Assembly (NCBI RefSeq): GCF_016598475.1
Contig: NZ_JAEMUX010000001.1
Coordinates: 1 to 64,000 of the forward strand
Source of the DNA: Streptomyces adelaidensis
Lineage (GTDB): Bacteria > Actinomycetota > Actinomycetes > Streptomycetales > Streptomycetaceae
Direction of reading: 5' to 3'
DNA length: 64,000 nucleotides
The position numbers and the translations under genes are program-made. The notes beneath the pieces are model-generated. The model did not search any database. It was not told the origin of the DNA and saw only the letters and a list, made by a program, of their open reading frames with translations. Of the stretch, positions 1 through 6,655 are shown piece after piece (the first letter of the stretch is position 1; each line of letters begins with the position of its first letter).

Positions 1-591
1 GTTGGTAAGGGAGTCGGTCGCGGTCGCGTTGCCAAAGGCTCATCTCCAGCGCGTCCAGGACGAGTTGGGTCTCCTTCGACGTGGAGGCGGACCAGCCGAC
101 GATGCGGCGGGAGAAGGTGTCCACCACGAAAGCGACGTAGACGGTCTTCGCCCAGGTGGCCACGTAGGTGAAGTCCGCGACCCAGCACTTGTTCGGTGCG
201 TCGGCGACGAACTTGCGGTTCAGCCGGTCCGGCGCCCGGTCGGCCTGGTCGCCGGGGATCGTGGTGATGACCTTCTTGCCGCGGACCGCGCCGGTGATGC
301 CGGCCTCGCGCATGAGGCGCTCGACGGTGCAGCGGGCCACGACGTGGCCCTGGCGGTTCAGTGCCCGCCAGATCTTCCTGGCGCCGTAGACGCGGTAGTT
401 GTCGTCGAAGATCTTCCGGATGAGCGGGACGAGTTCTGCGTCACGGACCGTGCGCGCGGACGGCTCGGCCAGACGTTTCTTGTGGGCGTAATAGGTGGAG
501 GGGGCGATCTTGCAGTCGTGCTCGGTGAGCGTCCTGCAGATCGGCTCGACACCGCCGAAGCGGGCCCGGTACTCGTCGATGAACGCTACGA
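1..591 (-). CDS. IS3-family transposase OrfB, 3' end outside window
   Basis: The minus strand in the -1 frame relative to OrfA reads an rve-type integrase. It begins VAFIDEYRARFGGVEPICR, has the HTH_21-like segment YRVYGARKIWRAL, and then the catalytic core WVADFTYV and VVDTFSRRIVGW, which carry the first two acidic residues of the DDE triad. The final Glu is beyond the left edge. There is no stop or frameshift in the visible part, so the transposase may be intact. It is expected as an OrfA-OrfB frameshift product rather than from its own start. Confidence 0.82.
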
Positions 592-912
592 GCGTGTGTG
601 TGGCCGGTCGAGCTCGGCCGCGAAGAAAGACGCCGCGGCTTTCAGGATGCTGTTCGCTCGCTTCAGCTCGGCGTTCTCCCTCTTCAACGCCTTCAGCTCG
701 GCGGACTCCTCCGTTGTTGTCCCCGGCCGGGTCCCGGCGTCGATGTCATGCTGCTTGAGCCAGTTCCGCAGCGTCTCGCGTGAACCGATGTCGAGCTTCT
801 CGACGACCGACTGCATCGCGGCGGTGTCGGTCGGATGACTGCCGCGGATCTCGGCGAACATGCGCACCGCACGTCGGCGCAGCTCAAGCGGGTATTTGGA
901 AGGTCGTGCCAT
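586..912 (-). CDS. IS3-family transposase OrfA
   Basis: This 108-residue protein is the DNA-binding half of an IS3 transposase. It starts MARPSKYPLELRRRAVRM, continues with a helix-turn-helix containing ETLRNWLKQ (about residues 45-55), and ends with a leucine-zipper-like segment KRENAELKRANSILKAAASFF. Family knowledge: OrfA binds the terminal repeats and is fused to OrfB by programmed -1 frameshifting. The stop TAG is at 586-588 and OrfB continues in the -1 frame. A slippery stretch reading TCTTTCTTC on the minus strand (about 629-637) is a plausible shift site, but I infer that only from position. Confidence 0.88.
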   Translation of the reverse strand: MARPSKYPLELRRRAVRMFAEIRGSHPTDTAAMQSVVEKLDIGSRETLRNWLKQHDIDAGTRPGTTTEESAELKALKRENAELKRANSILKAAASFFAAELDRPHTRS

Positions 913-926
913 GACTCGATCCTTTC

Positions 927-2312
927 ATGAAATCGAGCCTCTACTCGAACCGGGGCGGTTCACTGCACCGTTGGGCGACCGACGATCCCGATCGCCGGTT
1001 CGATGATCTGCACAACCTTGTCTGCGACCCGGCCTTCCTTCTGGTGGCCTGGGCTCGCGTGCGGGGCAATAAGGGAGCGCGCACGGCCGGGGTGGATGGC
1101 GAGACCGCCTACCACGTCGAGACCGTGCAAGGGGTCGAGGTCTTCCTCGGCCAGCTGCGGACCGAGTTGAAGGACCGCAGCTTCTGCCCGATTCCCGTGC
1201 GGGAGCGGATGATCCCGAAGCCGGGGACGACCAAGCGTCGTCGCCTGGGGATTCCCGCCCTGCGCGACCGGGTGGTCCAGGGTGCTCTCAAACTGGTCCT
1301 GGAGCCTGTGTTCGAGGCGGACTTTCTCCCGTGTTCCTACGGGTTCCGCCCCAAGCGCCGGGCCCATGACGCCGTGGCCGAGGTGCATCACTTCGTGTCC
1401 CGCTCGTATGAGTGGGCCGTGGAGGGCGACATCAAAGCCTGCTTCGATGAGATCTCACATTCCGCCCTGATGGGCCGAATTCGAGAACGAGTCGGGGACA
1501 AGCGCGTCCTGGCCCTGGTGAAGGCGTTCCTCAAGGCGGGCATCCTCACCGAGGACGGCACGCTCGCGGAGACCCGGGCCGGTACTCCGCAGGGTGGGAT
1601 TCTCTCCCCCGTGATCGCCAACGTCGCGCTGTCGGTACTCGACGAGCACTTCGCCGGGTACTGGGCCAACGCGACCGAACGGGCCCGACGACGTCGCCAC
1701 GGGTTGCCGAACTGCCGACTCGTCCGCTACACGGACGACTGGGTCCTGGCAGTTGCGGGCACGCGTGAGCACGCCGAGGGCCTGTGCGTGGAAGCGGCGG
1801 AGGTCTTGTCCACGATGGGCCTGCGCCTGTCGCCGGAGAAGACATTGATCACCCACATCGACAATGGCCTCGACTTCCTGGGGTGGCGCATCCAGCGGCA
1901 CCGCAAGCGGGGCACGACCAAGCACTACGTCTACGTCTACCCGGCCAAGAAGGCGCTGGTCGCCGTCATGGCCAAGATCAAGGCGTTGTGCAGGCAGGAC
2001 AAGAACCTGCCGCTCGCGGTCCTGCTGCATCAGTTCACCTCGATGCTGCGGGGCTGGACCGCCTACTTCCGGAACGGATGCTCCAGCAAGACCTTCCAGT
2101 ACGTGAGGGCCTACCTGTGGCAGCGGGTCTTCGGATGGTTGCGCCGCAAGCACCCGAAGACGACCTGGAAGGATCTCCGTCGCCGCTTCACCAGCGACGG
2201 ATGGTGGCCCGCCGACGGCGAGGTGGTCTTGTTCAACCCGGCAGGAGTAGGCACCAGACGCTACTACTACCGGGGAACCAAGATCCCCAGCCCGTGGCCG
2301 ATCGGCGCGTGA
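927..2312 (+). CDS. ltrA: Group II intron reverse transcriptase/maturase with substituted N-terminus
   Basis: A 461-residue intron-encoded protein that splices its intron and reverse-transcribes it into DNA. RT blocks are clear: GDIKACFDEI (about 160), GTPQGGILSP (about 219), the catalytic RYTDDW with YTDD at 268-271, and LSPEKT. The GIIM maturase region LHQFTSMLRGWTAYF follows near the C-terminus. I see no HNH endonuclease domain after it. The first 12 codons (927-962) lie in the end of the neighbouring IS3 element; family-like sequence starts only at LHRWATDD (963). Relatives normally have some 20-30 extra residues before this point, so the natural N-terminus has been replaced. Activity is uncertain. 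Confidence 0.9.
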   Translation: MKSSLYSNRGGSLHRWATDDPDRRFDDLHNLVCDPAFLLVAWARVRGNKGARTAGVDGETAYHVETVQGVEVFLGQLRTELKDRSFCPIPVRERMIPKPGTTKRRRLGIPALRDRVVQGALKLVLEPVFEADFLPCSYGFRPKRRAHDAVAEVHHFVSRSYEWAVEGDIKACFDEISHSALMGRIRERVGDKRVLALVKAFLKAGILTEDGTLAETRAGTPQGGILSPVIANVALSVLDEHFAGYWANATERARRRRHGLPNCRLVRYTDDWVLAVAGTREHAEGLCVEAAEVLSTMGLRLSPEKTLITHIDNGLDFLGWRIQRHRKRGTTKHYVYVYPAKKALVAVMAKIKALCRQDKNLPLAVLLHQFTSMLRGWTAYFRNGCSSKTFQYVRAYLWQRVFGWLRRKHPKTTWKDLRRRFTSDGWWPADGEVVLFNPAGVGTRRYYYRGTKIPSPWPIGA

Positions 2313-2441
2313 CGCGAACGTCCCGCTCAACGGGGCTTGTGGAGAGCCGGATGCTCGGTAACGGGCACGTCCGGTTCGGAGGGCGGGCCGGGGAAACGGG
2401 CTGGTGGGAACACCAGCACCGCGTCCCGGTCCGACCCCTAC
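963..2441 (+). mobile_element. Group II intron, visible 3' portion
   Basis: Downstream of the maturase ORF lie intron RNA domains V and VI. Domain V is a 34-nt hairpin at 2344-2377 starting GAGCCGG, with the catalytic AGC triad, a GUAA tetraloop (2358-2361) and a two-base CG bulge. Domain VI follows (2378-2441), ending CCCTAC, which fits the bacterial AY 3' splice site. The sequence immediately after resumes an IS1634-like transposase in frame. Domains I-IV upstream of the maturase are not visible: the IS3 element replaces or interrupts them at 962. Confidence 0.8.
2344..2377 (+). ncRNA. Group II intron domain V hairpin
   Basis: A 34-nt catalytic hairpin. The 5' arm GAGCCGGA pairs with 3' UCCGGUUC (one G-U), the distal stem UGCUCG/CGGGCA (one U-G) is closed by GUAA, and a CG bulge separates the two stems. 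Length, triad, bulge and tetraloop all match the group II domain V consensus. Confidence 0.85.
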
Positions 2442-3501
2442 AGCATGTCCGTGCACGGCGCGTACCCGGCCGAGGACCAGGACGACAATTTCCCTGTGAT
2501 CAACTACGGGCACCCCAAGGACCGGCGCACAGACCTGAAACAGATCCAGGCCGGGCTCGCGGTCTCCGCCGACGGCGGCATCCCCGTCCACGCCCGGATC
2601 TTCGACGGACCTGCGGCCGAAGTCAGCCAGGTCGTCGGCGCGATGAAGGACCTGCGGGCCATGGCCGGCAAGCAGAAGTTCCTGATGGTCGCCGACTCCA
2701 AGCTGGTGTCGTACGGCAACGTCTCCGCCCTGCCGGCCGCCGAGGTGGACTTCGTCGCTCCGGTGCCGGCCTCGCAGGTCAAGGACGAGGTCTACGCCGC
2801 CCTCAGCCTCGATCAGGCAGCCGTCGTCGACTGGACCCCAGAACGGGACGCCGGGAAGAGGGCCGGGCAACGCGAGATCTACCGCGTGCTGGAGGACACC
2901 CACACCCTGAACGGGCCCCGTAAGAGCGATCCCGTGCTGAGACTGCGCCGAATCCTGGTCCACTCCACCGCGAACGCGGCGGGCCAGCAGGCGGCCCGGG
3001 ACAAACGCCTGGCCAAGGCCGCTGAAGAACTCGACAAGCTCGCAGGAGCGGCCGGCGGCCGGCACTACAGGACCGCAGAGAAAGCCCGCTCAGAAGGCCG
3101 ATCCGGGCCAGGTCCTGATCCACTACAAGGGGCAGGGCACGGTCGAACGGCGCTACGCGGACTTCAAGGGGCCCCTCGCGGTCGCGCCGGTCTTCGTCCA
3201 GCACAACCGGCGCGTCGCCGCCCTCATCCAAGTCATCTGCCTGGCCCTGCTGGTGTTCTGTCTCATCGAGCGGCAGGTCAGACGCGCGCTCGGGCCGGAC
3301 CAGTCCATGACCGGCCTCTACCCGGACAACCGCCGAGTCCGCCCCACCGGCCGCATGATCTTCTACCATCTCGGCGAACTCACCCTGCGGATCGGCCACA
3401 TCACCGATCCGCCCACCGTCCAGATCACCCGTGGCGTCCAACTCCACATCCTCGATCTCCTCGACACCGACATTGGGCAAACCCGCTGGCCACAGACCTG
3501 A
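2442..3501 (+). pseudogene. IS1634-family (IS4 superfamily) transposase remnant, split by group II intron
   Basis: Reading in frame from the intron 3' boundary, the protein starts SMSVHGAY and continues YGHPKDRRTDLKQIQAG and VADSKLVSYGNV, as in IS1634-family transposases, where DTT normally precedes SMSV. The 5' exon with the first catalytic Asp is missing from the window. At about 3091 (after HYRTAEK) the frame changes: homologous sequence resumes one frame over as QKADPGQVLIHYKGQG and ERRYADFKGPLAVAP, which contains the Y-R-E-K motif with the third acidic residue, and runs to the stop at 3499-3501. Compared with family members I recall, about 60-70 codons are missing at the break. Non-functional. 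Confidence 0.8.
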
Positions 3502-3719
3502 AATGGTGACCCGCGAAGTCCGGGTCTAGAGGGCCCCCGCACCATCCCGAGTCTCGCGCCCCGAAGCGGGACGCCGCGGCATGTCCGTACGCCCCGCGCG
3601 TGAGCCGCTCCGCGCGTCTGTTCTCCCCGCTTCCCTCGCCACCGCGAGAACCGTGCCGCGCCCCCGACCACATGCCTCCGTGCCCGGGCACACCCACGCC
3701 CGCGCCTGCGCACACGAAA

Positions 3720-4106
3720 GTGACGGAAACCCCAGTGATCACCACATCGGGCCTCACCAATGTCTACCGCGGCGGCGGCCGCGAGGTCACCGCCCTCGAC
3801 GGCGTCGATCTGCATGTACGCGAGGGCGAGGTGTACGGCGTCATCGGCCAGTCCGGCGCCGGTAAGTCCTCGCTGATCCGCTGCGTCAACCTCCTCGAAC
3901 GCCCCACCTCCGGAACCGTGACCGTCGCGGGCCAGGACCTCACCGCCCTGGCCGGCCGCGGCCCCCGCGCCGGCCGGGAACTCCGCCGCGCGCGCAGCCG
4001 CATCGGCATGGTCTTCCAGCACTTCAACCTGCTGTCCACGCGGACCGTCCAGGACCATGTCGAGTTGCCGCTCGAAATCCCGGCAACGAGGAAGACCCGC
4101 GGGTGA
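3720..4106 (+). pseudogene. metN: metN 5' fragment (methionine ABC transporter ATPase), truncated
   Basis: The fragment starts at GTG 3720 (VTETPVITT) and matches the N-terminal third of MetN, the ATPase of the MetNIQ D/L-methionine importer. It has the Walker A motif GQSGAGKSS and the Q-loop region [10 protein letters not shown], then stops matching after VELPLEI at 4080. The signature motif, Walker B and H-loop are absent. From 4082 the DNA instead encodes the end of MetQ, and the metN frame hits a stop at 4104-4106. ATPase activity is impossible. An IS1634 remnant lies about 220 bp upstream. Confidence 0.88.
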
Positions 4107-4203
4107 AGAAGCTCGCCAAGCTCCTCACCTCCGAACCTCCGACGAGGTCAGGAAGTTCATCGAGGACAGGTGGAGCAACGGCTCCGTCATCCCGTCCTTC
4201 TGA
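4082..4203 (+). pseudogene. metQ: metQ 3' fragment (methionine-binding lipoprotein)
   Basis: Starting at 4082 a different frame reads [17 protein letters not shown], and after a frameshift it continues DEVRKFIEDRWSNGSVIPSF to a stop at 4201-4203. This is the characteristic MetQ C-terminus. The frameshift is a perfect 8-bp tandem duplication (ACCTCCGA at 4127-4134 and 4135-4142). All of metI and most of metQ are missing between this fragment and metN. Confidence 0.85.
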
Positions 4204-4230
4204 CGGGGCGTATACGGCGTATCGCCACGC

Positions 4231-4265
4231 ACGGGGTCCACTCGTTCACCGCGAGTGGGCCCCGT
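4231..4265 (+). terminator. Intrinsic-type hairpin after metNIQ remnant
   Basis: Inverted repeat ACGGGG-CCACTCG / CGAGTGG-CCCCGT around a short loop, 28 bases after the metQ stop. It lacks a T-run, which is common for Streptomyces terminators. Presumably the original metNIQ terminator. Confidence 0.6.
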
Positions 4266-4344
4266 GGTGCGGTTCAGTGCTTTCATGCTGCATGCTGGGC
4301 AGTTCAGCAGGCCCTCACAGGTTTCGAAGGTTACGGAGCGGCGC

Positions 4345-4983
4345 ATGATGAGCACCTTTCCCGACATCTCCATCAGCACGGAGCGGTTGGTTCTGCGCCC
4401 GTTCGACACGGACGACATCCCGGCGTTCACCGAGATGATGAACGACGAGCAGGTGATGGCCTGGACCGATGTCCCCCAGCCCTTCACCGAGAGGGGCGCC
4501 CGTAACTGGATCACCGAGTACGCGCCCATCGAACGCACCTCCGGCCGCGGCCTCGACCTCGCCGTCACCGAGTTCCTCACCCAGCGCCTGGTCGGCGTCA
4601 TCCAGCTGACCAAGACGAACTGGCACATCCGGTCCACCGAACTGTCGTACGTCGTCGCCCCCTGGGCGCGTGGCGAGGGCTACGCCTCCGAAGCCGCCCT
4701 CGCGACCGCCCAATGGCTCTTCCGCGAGCAGAAGTTCGAACGCATCGAGCTGCGCACCGCCGCCGACAACACCGCCTCCCAGCAGGTCGCGCAGAAGATC
4801 GGCTGCATCAGCGAGGGCGTCCTGCGCAACGCCTGCATAGCGCGCACCCGTACCGGCGACGTCGGCTGGACCCAGATCCGCACCGACTTCATCGTCTGGA
4901 GCCTCCTGCCCGAGGACATCGAGGGCGTCAGCGAGGAACTGGCCGACAGTGCTGGTTTCGGCTCCTACGCGGACTGGAACTGA
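4345..4983 (+). CDS. GNAT-family N-acetyltransferase (RimJ/RimL type)
   Basis: A 212-residue acetyltransferase of the RimJ/RimL class, expected to move an acetyl group from acetyl-CoA to an amine or protein N-terminus; the substrate is unknown. The family pattern begins STERLVLRPF (residues 10-19), and the acetyl-CoA region contains SYVVAPWARGEGYASEA with a degenerate GxGxA loop, followed by the usual segment ERIELRTAADNTASQQVAQKIG. The start is ATG 4345 (a second ATG is at 4348), preceded by GGAG at 4335-4338. It stands alone between the metNIQ remnant and cobL, and is probably independently transcribed. Confidence 0.85.
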   Translation: MMSTFPDISISTERLVLRPFDTDDIPAFTEMMNDEQVMAWTDVPQPFTERGARNWITEYAPIERTSGRGLDLAVTEFLTQRLVGVIQLTKTNWHIRSTELSYVVAPWARGEGYASEAALATAQWLFREQKFERIELRTAADNTASQQVAQKIGCISEGVLRNACIARTRTGDVGWTQIRTDFIVWSLLPEDIEGVSEELADSAGFGSYADWN

Positions 4984-5098
4984 ACAACCCACGGGCATAC
5001 GCCCGGCCGCCGGGTCCCGCCGCGTCACCAGGTACCCTCACGGGACCCTCCGCGGGCATTACCGACGACCTGCGAAGACCCTCTGGAGACTGACAACG

Positions 5099-6310
5099 AT
5101 GGCCGACCGGGTCACGGTGATCGGCTGGGACGGCTCCCCCCCGACCGCCGCGGCGCGCTCCGCCCTCGCCGCCGCCACCCTGGTGGCCGGCGCGGCCCAC
5201 CACCTGGCCCTGCCCGAGGTGTCCCCGGCCGCCGAACGCGTCCGCCTCGGCAGCGTCGCCCTCGCCGCCCGCCGCATCGCCGCCCACCGCGGCACCGCCG
5301 TGGTCCTCGCCGACGGCGACCCGGGCTTCTTCGGCGTCGTCCGCACGCTGCGGGCCCCCGAGTTCGGCCTTGAGGTCGAAGTCGTCCCCGGCGTCTCCTC
5401 CGTGGCGGCCGCCTTCGCCCGCGCGGGCATGCCCTGGGACGACGCCGAAGTGGTCGTCGCCCACCGCCGTACGCTGCGCCGCGCGGTGAACGTGTGCCGC
5501 GCCCACCCCAAGGTGGCCGTCCTCACCTCGCCAGGCGCCGGGCCCGCCGAACTCGGCCTGCTCCTGGACGGAGTTCACCGCACCTTCGTGATCTGCGAGG
5601 AACTCGGCACCGCACGCGAACGCGTCACGGTCCTCACCTCCGACAAGGCCGTAGACCACATCTGGCGCGACCCCAACCTCGTCATCGTCATCGGCGGCCA
5701 GGCCACCGCGGCCGACGGCGCCGGCTGGATCGCGGGCCGCGACCCCGGCGCCGGACCACGCGGCTGGGCCCTGCCCTCCCGCGTCTACGGCAGTGCCATG
5801 GGCGAGGGTGAGGCCCAACTGCTGCGCTCCTCCCAACTGGCCGCCCTGGGACCACGGGTGGGCGACCTCGTGTGGGACATCGGCTCCGGCAGCGGTGCCT
5901 TCGCCACCGACGCCGCCCGTTGCGGCGCCGCCGTCATCGCCGTAGACCGCGACCCCGAGGCCTGCGGCCGTACGACTCTCGCCGCCCGACGCTTCGGAGT
6001 CCAGCTCCAGGTCGTCCACGGCACCGCCCCGCACATCCTGGAGAACCTCCCCGAACCGGACGTCGTACGCGTCGGCGGCGGGGGAGCGGCGGTGGTCTCC
6101 GCCGTCGCCGACCGCCGCCCCCAGCGCATCGTCACCCACGCCCTCACCCGTCCCGCCGCCGAGCGCATCGGACGGGATCTGACCGAGCACGGATACGAGG
6201 TCCGGTGCGAGTTCGTGCAGTCCGTCGAACTCGATACAAGGGCTTGGACGGAGCGGGAACGGAGCGTCGCGTTCCTGCTCAGCGGGACATTGCCCGAACG
6301 TTCCCTGTGA
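5099..6310 (+). CDS. cobL: Precorrin-6Y C5,15-methyltransferase (decarboxylating)
   Basis: A 403-residue two-domain corrin ring enzyme. Residues about 1-195 are the CbiE-like tetrapyrrole methylase (DGDPGFFGVVRTL and the SAM-site segment VVPGVSSVAAAF). Residues about 210-403 are the CbiT-like methyltransferase/decarboxylase (VWDIGSGSGAF, VIAVDRD). Family knowledge: CobL methylates C5 and C15 of precorrin-6B and decarboxylates the acetate side chain. The start is ATG 5099 with TGGAG at 5084-5088. With the downstream BluB-CobT fusion and SUMT gene it forms a cobalamin neighbourhood, although 345 bp separate it from the fusion gene. Confidence 0.93.
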   Translation: MADRVTVIGWDGSPPTAAARSALAAATLVAGAAHHLALPEVSPAAERVRLGSVALAARRIAAHRGTAVVLADGDPGFFGVVRTLRAPEFGLEVEVVPGVSSVAAAFARAGMPWDDAEVVVAHRRTLRRAVNVCRAHPKVAVLTSPGAGPAELGLLLDGVHRTFVICEELGTARERVTVLTSDKAVDHIWRDPNLVIVIGGQATAADGAGWIAGRDPGAGPRGWALPSRVYGSAMGEGEAQLLRSSQLAALGPRVGDLVWDIGSGSGAFATDAARCGAAVIAVDRDPEACGRTTLAARRFGVQLQVVHGTAPHILENLPEPDVVRVGGGGAAVVSAVADRRPQRIVTHALTRPAAERIGRDLTEHGYEVRCEFVQSVELDTRAWTERERSVAFLLSGTLPERSL

Positions 6311-6655
6311 TCCGGTTGTCGTACCGGCGCGGTAAGCTGGCCGACTGTTGTACCGCGCTTCGGCACCCGACACTTCGTCGGTCAACGTCCGGAAAGCGCG
6401 CCCGTTTTGAGGGCGTGTGTGGTACGGCGGAACCGGAGGGCGCGCAACGTGGCGCAGTCCACAGCGGACCGTCGCGGATCAATCTGTCGCGACGGCGGGA
6501 CGACCGGGACAATGGCCAGCAATGGCTTTGTCGACTTGCAGGCGGGTCGTCACGTGCCGCTGGGCGCGCACGCTCGTTCTTCACAGTGGGGCGGTCGGTG
6601 CGCCGTTCCCGGGCCAGCCGGCACTGAGGCACTAACCGATGGGCGAGGGGTACGC
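6311..6655 (+). other. 345-bp leader between cobL and bluB-cobT
   Basis: I searched this interval for a cobalamin riboswitch (B12-box-like GCNNCCACTG or CCCGCAACTG elements) and found none. The frame of the downstream fusion stays open upstream to about 6407 with several GTG/ATG codons, but coding character is weak and the only good ribosome site (GAGGGG, 6645-6650) precedes ATG 6656. Short inverted repeats exist but no clear terminator. It is probably a promoter and leader. Confidence 0.4.

Larger units (their letters stand above)
1..962 (-). mobile_element. IS3-family insertion sequence, truncated by window edge
   Basis: The element contains a small OrfA (586-912, minus) and an OrfB in the -1 frame that runs off position 1. 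Its right end is placed at 962 because the minus strand there reads TGAACCGCCCCGG, a TG-starting terminal repeat typical of actinobacterial IS3 elements as I recall. Recognisable group II intron reverse transcriptase sequence begins at 963. The other end lies outside the window, so target duplication cannot be checked. Confidence 0.75.

Noticed and set aside
3502..3719. Possible SAM riboswitch upstream of metN
   Set aside because: No conserved SAM-I or SAM-II core found; the region holds the end of the IS remnant and G+C-rich filler.
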